DNA of 64,000 nt from NCBI GenBank assembly GCA_016704565.1, contig JADIZV010000001.1, forward strand, positions 744,001-808,000. The letters are read 5' to 3'. The notes under the pieces are model-generated. The model was not told where the DNA came from, made no database searches, and was given only the letters and a program-made list of their open reading frames with translations. The first letter of the stretch is position 1. Every line of letters starts with the position of its first letter. Both the position numbers and the translations under genes were made by a program. This DNA comes from Candidatus Phosphoribacter baldrii. Lineage in GTDB: Bacteria > Actinomycetota > Actinomycetes > Actinomycetales > Dermatophilaceae. Below are positions 43,040 to 51,921 of this stretch, piece after piece.

Positions 43040-43516
43040 ATGCGTAGCCCGCTTGTCACCCTCGTCGTCGGGCCGCTGGCCGTCGGCCTCCTCACGCTCG
43101 CCGCCTGCACCTCCACCCCCGCTCGGCTCCCGCTCGCCGACGCCCGGACCCGGTATGCCGCTACCGTCACCGCGGTCGCGAACGCGGTCGGGCGCGACCA
43201 AGGGGTCAGTTGGACCGTCCGGGACTCCTCGACGGCGACCAGCCGAAGCGAGGCCGACACCTGTGCCTATCGCAGCGACGTCCTGGTCACGCCGACCTAC
43301 CTGGGCCGGGCTCAGCCGTGGGCTCAGGTGAAGGCGACCGTTGACGGGGCCCTGGCTGGGAGCGGATTCGAGCCGGCGACAGCGGTCGAAGGCGATCCCG
43401 GCGGCTGGCTCGTGCTCACGTCGCACGATGCCAGCGGCGCGACCCTCACCCTGCGAGCCAAGGGATCCTCCGAAGTGTGGATCGAGAGTGTGGTGAGCGG
43501 GTCAGCCTGCCGATAG
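43040..43516 (+). CDS. Small lipoprotein of unknown function
   Basis: 158 residues with a lipoprotein signal peptide: VGLLTLAAC gives the lipobox, with Cys23 as the lipidated residue. The mature part is an about 130-residue domain with two further cysteines (DTCAY and the C-terminal SACR). GGAGGT precedes the ATG. No enzyme motif. Surface anchored. Confidence 0.7.
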   Translation: MRSPLVTLVVGPLAVGLLTLAACTSTPARLPLADARTRYAATVTAVANAVGRDQGVSWTVRDSSTATSRSEADTCAYRSDVLVTPTYLGRAQPWAQVKATVDGALAGSGFEPATAVEGDPGGWLVLTSHDASGATLTLRAKGSSEVWIESVVSGSACR

Positions 43517-43582
43517 GACTTGCCTGTGGGACGTGCCGGTAGGACGTGCCGGTAGGACGTGCCGGTAGGACGTGCCGGTAGG
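43507..43582. repeat. 13-bp tandem repeats after the lipoprotein gene
   Basis: Four perfect copies of ACGTGCCGGTAGG (43531-43582) preceded by degenerate ones. The first units overlap the 3' end of the lipoprotein gene (SACR stop). Copy number could vary. Confidence 0.8.
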
Positions 43583-43621
43583 GCCTGCTTCGGTCGAGTG
43601 CGACACGCGACACATCGGCGT

Positions 43622-43654
43622 GATGTATCGGTTCGATATATCTGGTGCTACAGT
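43622..43654 (+). promoter_or_regulatory. Dyad operator and -10 element before padR
   Basis: GATGTATCG (43622-43630) and CGATATATC (43634-43642) form a near-perfect dyad in an otherwise GC-rich region, the kind of A/T-rich site PadR proteins bind. TACAGT (43649-43654) may be the -10. Autorepression by the PadR protein is inference. Confidence 0.45.
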
Positions 43655-43781
43655 CCTCCTGTCGTCGACGCACGCGCGTAACCAGTCGAAGGTGCGGCGA
43701 ACGGCGGCCCGGGTTTCGCGAGAACCCAGGCACACGGCATACCGGATCAACGGACCGGACCACAGGCGGAGGTGACTGACG

Positions 43782-44363
43782 GTGTCTCGTAGGGGTGAGC
43801 TGCTCGAGTTCGCCGTCCTCGGGTTGCTGCACGAGAGCCCGATGCACGGCTACGAGCTGCGTAAGCGGCTCAACACCGCTCTGGGGGCCTTCCGGGCCTT
43901 GTCCTATGGCTCGCTCTACCCGTGCCTGCGCGATCTGCTGGGCAAGGGCTGGATCTTCGAGGCGTCGGGGGGCGGCTCGGATGTGCTGTCCGGCAGTCGG
44001 CGGGCGCGGATCGTCTATGAGCTGACGGCCGACGGCAAGGAACGCTTCCAGGACATGGCCGAATCGGCGGGGCCGACGTCGTGGGACGACGAGGAGTTCG
44101 ACGTCCACTTCGCCTTCTTCGCCCGGACCAAGTCCGAGGTGCGCCTGCGCATCCTCGAAGGTCGCCGCTCGCGGCTGGAGGAGCGCCTGGCCAACATCCG
44201 CACGGCCTCGGCACGCAACCGGGAGCGGATGGACCTGTATACCGCTGCGCTGCAACGGCATGGCGAGGAGTCCGCGGAGCGCGAGGTCCGCTGGCTCGAA
44301 GAGTTGATCTCTGCAGAACGCCGGGGGATTGCTGTCCCCCTCACCACGAACCCCCCTGCCTGA
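43782..44363 (+). CDS. PadR family transcriptional regulator
   Basis: 193 residues. The PadR winged helix covers residues 5-85 (LLEFAVLGLLHESPMHGYEL, then LYPCLRDLLGKGWI). A C-terminal helical dimerisation region follows. The GTG has GGAGGT 9 nt upstream. It lies 33 bp before ino1 on the same strand; the pairing of a PadR gene with ino1 is also known in mycobacteria, so control of inositol synthesis is plausible. Confidence 0.88.
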   Translation: MSRRGELLEFAVLGLLHESPMHGYELRKRLNTALGAFRALSYGSLYPCLRDLLGKGWIFEASGGGSDVLSGSRRARIVYELTADGKERFQDMAESAGPTSWDDEEFDVHFAFFARTKSEVRLRILEGRRSRLEERLANIRTASARNRERMDLYTAALQRHGEESAEREVRWLEELISAERRGIAVPLTTNPPA

Positions 44364-44396
44364 CCCGGCCGGGGACATCACACAAGGAGAACCCTC

Positions 44397-45488
44397 ATGG
44401 GATCTGTGCGCGTCGCCATCGTCGGCGTCGGCAACTGCGCGAGCTCACTCGTGCAGGGCGTGACCTACTACCGCAACGCGGACGCATCGGCTGTCGTGCC
44501 GGGTCTCATGCACGTGCAGTTCGGTCCTTACCACGTGAGCGACGTGCAGTTCGTCGCCGCGTTCGATGTCGACGACATGAAGGTCGGCAAGGACCTGTCC
44601 GAGGCGATCAACGCCTCGCAGAACAACACGATCAAGATCTGCGACGTCCCGACGCTGGGGGTTGAGGTCCAGCGGGGCCACACCCTCGACGGGCTGGGGA
44701 AGTACTACCGGATGACCATCGACGAGTCGGCGGCCGAGCCGGTCGACGTCGTCGCGGCGCTCAAGGCGGCTGAGGCCGACGTCCTCGTGTCCTACCTGCC
44801 GGTGGGTTCGGAGGAGGCCGACAAGTTCTACGCGCAGTGCGCGATCGACGCGGGCGTGGCGTTCGTCAACGCGCTGCCGGTGTTCATCGCCAGTGACCCC
44901 GAGTGGGCGGCGAAGTTCGAGCAGGCCGGTGTGCCGATCATCGGCGACGACATCAAGAGCCAGGTCGGCGCGACGATCACCCACCGGGTGATGGCCAAGC
45001 TGTTCGAGGACCGTGGCGTCACGCTGGACCGCACCTACCAGCTCAACGTCGGCGGCAACATGGACTTCAAGAACATGCTCGAGCGCGAGCGGCTGGAGTC
45101 CAAGAAGGTCTCCAAGACCCAGTCGGTGACCTCGAACCTCAGCGGCGAGCTGGCCGGCAAGACCGCCGACCGCAACGTGCACATCGGGCCGTCGGACTAC
45201 GTCGCCTGGTTGGACGACCGCAAGTGGGCCTACGTCCGCTTGGAGGGTCGCGCGTTCGGTGACGTGCCGCTCAACCTGGAGTACAAGCTCGAGGTCTGGG
45301 ACTCCCCCAACTCGGCCGGCATCATCATCGACGCCATCCGTGCGGCGAAGATCGCCAAGGACCGTGGCATCGGTGGCCCGCTCATCTCGGCGTCGTCCTA
45401 CCTGATGAAGTCCCCGCCCGTGCAGCGCCCGGACGACCTGGGCCGCGTCAAGCTCGAGGCCTTCATCGCCGGCACCGAAGAGCGCTGA
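44397..45488 (+). CDS. ino1: Inositol-3-phosphate synthase
   Basis: 363 residues, standard for the actinobacterial enzyme. VRVAIVGVGNCASSLVQGV is the NAD-binding loop; NVGGNMDFKNM and the ERLESKKVSKT lysines belong to the active site. It converts glucose 6-phosphate to inositol 3-phosphate, the first step to phosphatidylinositol and mycothiol. AAGGAG precedes the ATG. No octamer copies in the gene. Confidence 0.96.
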   Translation: MGSVRVAIVGVGNCASSLVQGVTYYRNADASAVVPGLMHVQFGPYHVSDVQFVAAFDVDDMKVGKDLSEAINASQNNTIKICDVPTLGVEVQRGHTLDGLGKYYRMTIDESAAEPVDVVAALKAAEADVLVSYLPVGSEEADKFYAQCAIDAGVAFVNALPVFIASDPEWAAKFEQAGVPIIGDDIKSQVGATITHRVMAKLFEDRGVTLDRTYQLNVGGNMDFKNMLERERLESKKVSKTQSVTSNLSGELAGKTADRNVHIGPSDYVAWLDDRKWAYVRLEGRAFGDVPLNLEYKLEVWDSPNSAGIIIDAIRAAKIAKDRGIGGPLISASSYLMKSPPVQRPDDLGRVKLEAFIAGTEER

Positions 45489-45532
45489 CGATCTAGCGGG
45501 CGAGGAACGAGCCCGCGTGCGAACAACGCCAG

Positions 45533-45566
45533 GTATGCCGCCCGCTCACCCGAGCGGGCGGCATAC
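45533..45566 (+). terminator. Terminator hairpin built from an inverted pair of GTATGCCG
   Basis: Perfect 15-bp arms (45533-45547 and 45552-45566) with a 4-nt loop, 45 bp after the ino1 stop. Each arm starts with the octamer. A weaker hairpin (GCGGGC/GCCCGC) lies just before it at 45496-45516. Confidence 0.75.
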
Positions 45567-45598
45567 GTGCGTTGCGGCCCGGACGGAGCGCAGCGGCC

Positions 45599-45604
45599 TA
45601 CACT
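45599..45604 (+). promoter_or_regulatory. -10 element of the ATPase gene (leaderless)
   Basis: TACACT lies 7 nt before the ATG at 45612, which supports that start over an in-frame ATG at 45567 inside the ino1 terminator region. Confidence 0.4.
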
Positions 45605-45611
45605 CGGGCGC

Positions 45612-46847
45612 ATGGATGACCGCGCCTACCGCAAGGCGTTCTACCCTGCCGTGGACGTACAGCAGGGCATTGACCCCCGCCAGCGGGAGTACTACGTCCC
45701 GATCTACGAGCGCCCCGAGATGCGGGCCTACGACCTGGTGCCCAAGTTGCGCGACGCCATCGACTTCAGCGTTGCGGAGTCGGTGCAACTGCTCTCCGGG
45801 TTTCGCGGGTGCGGCAAGACGTCCGAGTTGCTCAGACTCAAAGGTGAACTCGAGGGGCTGGGCTACCGAGTCGCCTATCTGGACATCGAGGACTTCTTCA
45901 ACACCCGGTTGCCGCTCGATCTGGCCCTCTTCCCGCACGCGCTCGCGGCTGGGTTCGCTGCGGCCCTGGACAAGGACCCCGCGCGACCCCCGATGCGTCG
46001 ATTCGTCGAGTTCCTCAGGCGACTCCGCTTCGACGTCACAGCGACCGTCGGCACCGACATCGCACAGGTCGAGATCGCCCCTGTCGTCCGGGACGACCTG
46101 ACGTTCGCGGCCGCCGCGACTGCCGCATTCAAGACCAACCGTCGCACGTTCCGCGAGGAGTTCCACGCGTTCTTCGCCGACGTTCTCGCTGGCCTCGATG
46201 CAGCGCAGCCGGTCGTGCTCATCGTGGACTCCATTGACCACTGGCGCGGGTCTGGCGAGACGTTCGAGACGGTGCGTGAGTCGGTCGACGTCGCCTTCAC
46301 GGAGTTGGCCGACGATCTCAAGATCCCCAACGTGCACGTCATCTACACCGTGCCGATCTACCTGGACATCCCAACACTCGGCAACCGACAAGACGTCGTC
46401 AACGTCAAATTGACCGACGAGGGCGGTATTGAGTTCGAGCCAGGCATCGCAGCCCTGCGTGACGTGCTGGCCCGGCGTGCTCCCGACAACGATCTGGCTC
46501 GGCTCATAAGCGACGCTGACACCCGTCGGCTGATCCTTGCCAGCGGCGGCATGTTCCGCGACTTGCTGCGACTGACCCGGGCGACACTGCTCGAAGCACA
46601 GACACTGCCCGCCGACCGTGCAGTTCTTGACCGGGCCGAGATGCGCATCCGTGAGGGCTACGCGACGACTCTCTCGCGGGAGCAACTGGACATCCTCAAG
46701 GACGTTCAGAGAACTCATGAGCTGTTCACATCGCGTGAACGCAACTCCGACGAGGCGTCCCTGATCACTCTCGGAGCTGTCCTGCGCTATCCCAACGCGA
46801 CGAAGACGTGGTACGCAGTCCACCCCCTGCTACGACCTCTGCTTTGA
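45612..46847 (+). CDS. P-loop ATPase, probable conflict/defence NTPase
   Basis: 411 residues. Walker A is SGFRGCGKTSELLRL (about residue 62) and Walker B is PVVLIVDSIDHW (about 205), the arrangement of AAA/STAND-like ATPases. A helical C-terminal region with VHPLLRPLL closes the protein. No nuclease, TIR or membrane segment is seen. It stops 1 nt before the GTG of the TPR protein, so the two make a coupled pair. The locus has none of the octamers common in flanking DNA, which suggests recent arrival. Function as an NTP-dependent switch is inference. Confidence 0.65.
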   Translation: MDDRAYRKAFYPAVDVQQGIDPRQREYYVPIYERPEMRAYDLVPKLRDAIDFSVAESVQLLSGFRGCGKTSELLRLKGELEGLGYRVAYLDIEDFFNTRLPLDLALFPHALAAGFAAALDKDPARPPMRRFVEFLRRLRFDVTATVGTDIAQVEIAPVVRDDLTFAAAATAAFKTNRRTFREEFHAFFADVLAGLDAAQPVVLIVDSIDHWRGSGETFETVRESVDVAFTELADDLKIPNVHVIYTVPIYLDIPTLGNRQDVVNVKLTDEGGIEFEPGIAALRDVLARRAPDNDLARLISDADTRRLILASGGMFRDLLRLTRATLLEAQTLPADRAVLDRAEMRIREGYATTLSREQLDILKDVQRTHELFTSRERNSDEASLITLGAVLRYPNATKTWYAVHPLLRPLL

Positions 46848-46848
46848 C

Positions 46849-48582
46849 GTGGTCCATCTTTCCAGCCTGCAAGACGCCTGGGACGACTTGCGTCGTCATC
46901 TCGAATGGTCGCGAGGTCACCCCTCCCTGGTCTTCGCGGCGGCCTCAAGCCTGACCGAACTCGCCACCCTGTCACAGCGGATCTCGGTCTTCGCTGCCCG
47001 TGGCGGAGACGAGTTTCGTGAGGTGGGTGGGTCGGGCGCTGAGATCGCCGGGTGGCTCACCGAGCACCTTCCGATAGCGGGGATCACGGTGGTGCCGCTG
47101 TCCTGGGAGGAGGCGCACGACCGATATCGCGTGTTGGCAAGGGTGAACGAGTTGCGCGCTCGACTGGCACGGCCCGGCCAAGGTGCGCTGATCATCCTCG
47201 GTCCGATGTCACTCAACCAGGAGGCCCCCTACCAGGCCGCCGACGCATGGGCGGTCAGATCGCTCAACGTCTCGATTGGGTCCATCGGCATCGCCGGGAT
47301 TCCACCATCGCCAGTAGGTGCGAACGAGCCCGGCGAGACCGTCGCGGGCCGCCTCATCTTCTCCGGGCTGCAGGTTCCCGCGGCCGAGCGCACGGCGGCA
47401 ACCACTGCGGTTCTAGATCACCTCGCGCGTGCTGCGCGCCTCTCTCCGACAAGCCTGAGCGCCGCCAAGACCGCGGCTACCCAGGCGGTGTCCGAGGCGC
47501 AGGCGGGCAGCTTCGACCTCGGCCTGGCATGGTTGGCGTCGGCCGAGCTCGCTGGCCTCGACTCAGACGGCCCCTGCCTGACCGAGCACCTCACGGCAGC
47601 CATCACCGCTGCGCGGGGGCTTTCCCCGCCGTCTCGTGTCCTGCTGCTCGACGCCGTCATCGCAGTTGGCTTGCGCTTCGGCGAGAACTCGGCCGCGACA
47701 CAGGCATCGGCTGACCAACTCGCCCTACGCCGTGATCTGGCTGAACGCCTGGCCACCCCCGAAGCCCTACGCGACCTCTCGGTCAGCCTGAACAACGTCG
47801 GCGCCGTCGCCCGAGCCCGCGGCGACTGGGACCGCGCCGCCACCGTCTACGACGAATCCCTGCACCTACGCCGTGATCTGGCGGCACGCCTGGCCACCCC
47901 CGAAGCCCAACGCGACCTCTCGGTCAGCCTCGACAACGTCGGCGCCGTCGCCCGAGCCCGCGGCGACTGGGACCGCGCCGCCACCGTCTACGACGAATCC
48001 CTCACCATTGCCCGTGATCTGGCGGCACGCCTGGCCACCCCCGAAGCCCAACGCGACCTCTCGGTCAGCCTCGACAACGTCGGCGCCGTCGCCCGAGCCC
48101 GCGGCGACTGGGACCGCGCCGCCACCGTCTACGACGAATCCCTGCACCTACGCCGTGATCTGGCGGCACGCCTGGCCACCCCCGAAGCCCAACGCGACCT
48201 CTCGGTCAGCCTCGACAACGTCGGCGCCGTCGCCCGAGCCCGCGGCGACTGGGACCGCGCCGCCACCGTCTACGACGAATCCCTCACCATTGCCCGTGAC
48301 CTGGCCCATCGGCTGGCCACCCCCGAAGCCCTACGCGACCTCTCGGTCAGCCTGAACAACGTCGGCGCCGTCGCCCGAGCCCGCGGCGACTGGGACCGCG
48401 CCGCCACCGTCTACGACGAATCCCTGCACCTACGCCGTGATCTGGCGGCACGCCTGGCCACCCCCGAAGCCCTACGCGACCTCTCGGTCAGCCTGAACAA
48501 CGTCGGCGCCGTCGCCCGAGCCCGCGGCGACTGGGACCGCGCCGCCACCGTCTACGACGAATCCCTGCACCTTACGCCGTGA
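46849..48582 (+). CDS. TPR-repeat partner of the ATPase, cut short by a frameshift
   Basis: 577 residues as read. Residues 1-180 are an unrecognised alpha/beta domain (LVFAAASSLTELATL, GQGALIILGPMSLNQE), followed by a helical linker and, from residue 294, 47-residue TPR units (DLSVSLNNVGAVARARGDWD). After the sixth unit an extra T at about 48572-48573 shifts the frame and gives LHLTP-stop. The lost frame runs on to 49402. The gene is either a fresh mutant, phase-variable, or misassembled in the repeats. The N-terminal domain may be a sensor or effector; unknown. Confidence 0.65.
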   Translation: MVHLSSLQDAWDDLRRHLEWSRGHPSLVFAAASSLTELATLSQRISVFAARGGDEFREVGGSGAEIAGWLTEHLPIAGITVVPLSWEEAHDRYRVLARVNELRARLARPGQGALIILGPMSLNQEAPYQAADAWAVRSLNVSIGSIGIAGIPPSPVGANEPGETVAGRLIFSGLQVPAAERTAATTAVLDHLARAARLSPTSLSAAKTAATQAVSEAQAGSFDLGLAWLASAELAGLDSDGPCLTEHLTAAITAARGLSPPSRVLLLDAVIAVGLRFGENSAATQASADQLALRRDLAERLATPEALRDLSVSLNNVGAVARARGDWDRAATVYDESLHLRRDLAARLATPEAQRDLSVSLDNVGAVARARGDWDRAATVYDESLTIARDLAARLATPEAQRDLSVSLDNVGAVARARGDWDRAATVYDESLHLRRDLAARLATPEAQRDLSVSLDNVGAVARARGDWDRAATVYDESLTIARDLAHRLATPEALRDLSVSLNNVGAVARARGDWDRAATVYDESLHLRRDLAARLATPEALRDLSVSLNNVGAVARARGDWDRAATVYDESLHLTP

Positions 48583-49246
48583 TCTGGCGGCACGCCTGGC
48601 CACCCCCGAAGCCCAACGCGACCTCTCGGTCAGCCTCGACAACGTCGGCGCCGTCGCCCGAGCCCGCGGCGACTGGGACCGCGCCGCCACCGTCTACGAC
48701 GAATCCCTCACCATTGCCCGTGATCTGGCGGCACGCCTGGCCACCCCCGAAGCCCAACGCGACCTCTCGGTCAGCCTCGACAACGTCGGCGCCGTCGCCC
48801 GAGCCCGCGGCGACTGGGACCGCGCCGCCACCGTCTACGACGAATCCCTGCACCTACGCCGTGATCTGGCGGCACGCCTGGCCACCCCCGAAGCCCAACG
48901 CGACCTCTCGGTCAGCCTCGACAACGTCGGCGCCGTCGCCCGAGCCCGCGGCGACTGGGACCGCGCCGCCACCGTCTACGACGAATCCCTCACCATTGCC
49001 CGTGACCTGGCCCATCGGCTGGCCACCCCCGAAGCCCTACGCGACCTCTCGGTCAGCCTCGACAACGTCGGCGCCGTCGCCCGAGCCCGCGGCGACTGGG
49101 ACCGCGCCGCCACCGTCTACGACGAATCCCTGCACCTACGCCGTGATCTGGCGGCACGCCTGGCCACCCCCGAAGCCCTACGCGACCTCTCGGTCAGCCT
49201 GAACAACGTCGGCGCCGTCGCCCGAGCCCGCGGCGACTGGGACCGT
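47728..49246 (+). repeat. Eleven nearly identical 141-bp TPR-coding repeats
   Basis: Units start at 47728, 47869, 48010, 48151, 48292, 48433, then (after the inserted base) 48575, 48716, 48857, 48998 and 49139; the last diverges near 49240. Differences are few and themselves repeat (LHLRRDL versus LTIARDL, EAQ versus EAL), pointing to recent unequal crossing-over. Confidence 0.95.
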
Positions 49247-49402
49247 GGCAAAGCATCACGCGACGCTGCGTTGGCCATCGCCGAAGGCGTCGCTGTTCGG
49301 GACAACTCCCACGAGACGATTCGACTCCTGGATTGGCTCCGTCGTGAGTCCTCCACCCCGCCCAGTGAGCGGACGAACCGAGACCCGGACTCAGAGCCAT
49401 AG
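48575..49402 (+). pseudogene. Out-of-frame continuation of the TPR gene
   Basis: From 48575 the frame shifted by one base reads five more TPR units and a unique end (GKASRDAALAIAEGVAVRDN ... RDPDSEP) with a stop at 49402. It has no start of its own. Joined to the upstream frame it would give an about 850-residue protein. Confidence 0.8.
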
Positions 49403-49569
49403 CCGCGTTGTGAAGGCCGGCCGGTGAACGGCCCCGGTCACGTGCCAAGCATCTTCCACAGCCACCTCCGACTCTGCCGGCAGCCACCCCCCGTCGAGCA
49501 ACCCCCCGGGGGCGCGTAGCGTTGAGGTACGGCCACGTCGTGCCGTGCGGCGGGCCGGTCGAGGTCACC

Positions 49570-51912
49570 ATGGGCACTCTCCTGACCCGCCCTCCCCGTC
49601 ACCTCACGGGGATCGCCGCCAGCGTCCTGTATGCCGTGCTCGCCCTGACCGCGTGCACCTCACCCCCATCGACGGGCCAGCCCAGCACGACGACCGGGTC
49701 CACCGCGTCGCCGACCGACGTCCCCGAGAAGTGGGCGTTCGAGGCGGACCCGAACTCGGCATACGGGCTGCCCAAGCCGGTCGGTCTCGCACCGGAGGTG
49801 AAACCGCAGACCCGGGTGCTCTCCGACGCGGAGGCCAAGGCGGTGACCACCGTCGAGATCCTCAACAAGGACGCCTGCCTGCACCGGTCAACGGTCGAGC
49901 CGAAGTGCCGCTACCGGATCGCGCTGGGCGCTCTGCCCGCTGAATTGACCCCCGGGCGAGTGCTGGTGAGCGGTGTGTCCACGGCCGCCCCGGCCGGCTT
50001 CTTGGTCACCGTCGACTCGATCGAGGGCAACACCGTCCTGGCCACCGAGGCGGGACTGGGCGACGCGTTGGCGCAAGGCGAGTTCCGCGGCGAACGCGCC
50101 TTCACCCCGAAGCAGATCACCGCCAGCGAGCTGACTCCCGGCGTGACCCGGTTGTCCGGGCCTGGCCCGGCGACGAGTTCCCTCCCGGGCACCGGCCCGA
50201 CCTCAGGCGGCAGCAAAGGCACCGCGGTGCGCCTCGGCCTCGACCTGGGGAACGCGTTGCTCGGCGAGGGCATGGACTTCCACTACGGCGTCGACGTCAC
50301 CCCGACCGCCGGCGTTCACATCGTCGGGGAGGTCCACTTCAGTGCCGGCTGCGGCGTGGACGGCGGGCTGACCTATTGGCACGGCATACCGGATGGGGCC
50401 TGGTTCGACGCGAGCTGTCACCTGCGGCAGGGAGCGAAGTTCGACCTCTCGGTGAGTGCGCCCGCGGGAGGGACCACGAGCCACCAGCTGGCCAAGGAGG
50501 TCATGGACGTCATCTACTTCCAGGTCGGACCGGTGCCGGTCATCATCGTTCCCGAGCTCGTCGTGTCCGTGACGACCGCGGGACAGCTGAGCATCGGCGT
50601 GAGCTTCGGCGCACAGGAGAGCATCGACGCATCGATCGGGATCGGCTATCACGGCGAGTTCCAGCCCTATGCCCGGTTCGACGCCGACAGCGACTCGCAC
50701 CACCAACTGCCCTCGGGCCCAGTCGATTCCACGGTCGGCGGCACGATCGCCGTGCGGATGATGCTCTATGGCGTGCTCGGTCCGGAGATCACCGGTCTGG
50801 GCCACGTGAAGTTCACCGGCGGCCCGGACCAGTCGCCGAAGGTCTGCTACGCGATCCGCGCGGCGGTCGGGGCGTCGGTCGTCCTCGACTTCGTCATCAA
50901 GTCCTGGGACTGGGGGCCCTACCTGTTCATCGACAAGACCTTCAAGCAGGGCTGTCGGGTCAACACGCCCCCCACCGTGACGATCACCTGGCCGCCCGAG
51001 GGCGCGACGATCCCGCTCGGCTCGGTGCTGCTCCCGCAGCTGAGCGCAACCGCGACCGACGCCGACGACGGGACCCTCAAGACGGGATGGTCGAGCAACG
51101 TCGACGGTTACCTCGGCGTCGCCACCGGACCGCTGCAGACCGGCGGGCTCAAGACGCCCGGGCCGCACACGCTCACCGCGTCGACGACCGACTCCGACGG
51201 GGCGTCGGTGAGCGCACAGGTCCACGTCACCGTCGTCGCCCCGACCCTGACCATGGCGACGATCGTCACCGACCTGGGCGGTGAAGCCATCACCCTGGTC
51301 GGCGGCCGACTGACGGGGGCCCAGGGGGCGGCATACCTCGTCATCGCCCAGCCCCGCGCCCCGGCCAACGTCACGCAGCCAGCGTGCACCTCGGTGACGT
51401 GGACGGCATCAATCCCGTTGGAGGACAAAGGGAACTGCGTCGCGCGGATCGAGCTGCCCACCCAAGGCTCGTATGCCGTGACCGCCACCTTGGCCAACCC
51501 GTTCGGCGCGCCGGTCATCGTGACGATCCCCGTCACGGTCGGACCTCCGCCCGTCGTCGTCACGCCGGTGTTCGAAGGCATCACCGTGACCTCGGCGACG
51601 CGGGGCATCCTGCTCGACGGCGGATCGTTCGGCTCCGGCGAACAGTTGACGCTGCGGATGCGCTATCTCAACGAAGCGCAGACGGGTGTCGCGGCGAGCT
51701 ACGCGTGGTCGGTGCGGATGGACGGGGGCGCCTGGACAGAGCTGACAACCACAGTGCGCGACGTGGCCGGGACGTCGACGCGGACGTTCTCGAAGGTCGG
51801 CTACAAGACCAACCACACGTATACGTTCCGGTGCGTCGTCACGGCCACGACCGGCGGGCAGTTGCTCACGACGCGGGCCGTCACGCTCACCTTCATCGCC
51901 GCGCCCGCGTGA
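49570..51912 (+). CDS. Large exported lipoprotein with Ig-like C-terminal domains
   Basis: 780 residues from the ATG at 49570. The lipobox is VLALTAC. A Thr/Ser/Pro-rich stretch follows, then a beta-rich central region (about 200-460) with no known motif, and from about 475 two or three Ig/PKD-like domains (PPTVTITWPPEGATIPLGS; TLTASTTDSDG). Probably displayed on the cell surface. GAGGTC lies 4 nt before the start. Contains five octamer copies, so unlike its left neighbours it looks native. Confidence 0.65.
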   Translation: MGTLLTRPPRHLTGIAASVLYAVLALTACTSPPSTGQPSTTTGSTASPTDVPEKWAFEADPNSAYGLPKPVGLAPEVKPQTRVLSDAEAKAVTTVEILNKDACLHRSTVEPKCRYRIALGALPAELTPGRVLVSGVSTAAPAGFLVTVDSIEGNTVLATEAGLGDALAQGEFRGERAFTPKQITASELTPGVTRLSGPGPATSSLPGTGPTSGGSKGTAVRLGLDLGNALLGEGMDFHYGVDVTPTAGVHIVGEVHFSAGCGVDGGLTYWHGIPDGAWFDASCHLRQGAKFDLSVSAPAGGTTSHQLAKEVMDVIYFQVGPVPVIIVPELVVSVTTAGQLSIGVSFGAQESIDASIGIGYHGEFQPYARFDADSDSHHQLPSGPVDSTVGGTIAVRMMLYGVLGPEITGLGHVKFTGGPDQSPKVCYAIRAAVGASVVLDFVIKSWDWGPYLFIDKTFKQGCRVNTPPTVTITWPPEGATIPLGSVLLPQLSATATDADDGTLKTGWSSNVDGYLGVATGPLQTGGLKTPGPHTLTASTTDSDGASVSAQVHVTVVAPTLTMATIVTDLGGEAITLVGGRLTGAQGAAYLVIAQPRAPANVTQPACTSVTWTASIPLEDKGNCVARIELPTQGSYAVTATLANPFGAPVIVTIPVTVGPPPVVVTPVFEGITVTSATRGILLDGGSFGSGEQLTLRMRYLNEAQTGVAASYAWSVRMDGGAWTELTTTVRDVAGTSTRTFSKVGYKTNHTYTFRCVVTATTGGQLLTTRAVTLTFIAAPA

Positions 51913-51921
51913 GCCCCTCGG

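Noticed and set aside
47728..49246. Evenly spaced repeats considered as a CRISPR array
   Set aside because: Units are 141 bp, translate in frame to TPR motifs and have no unique spacers.
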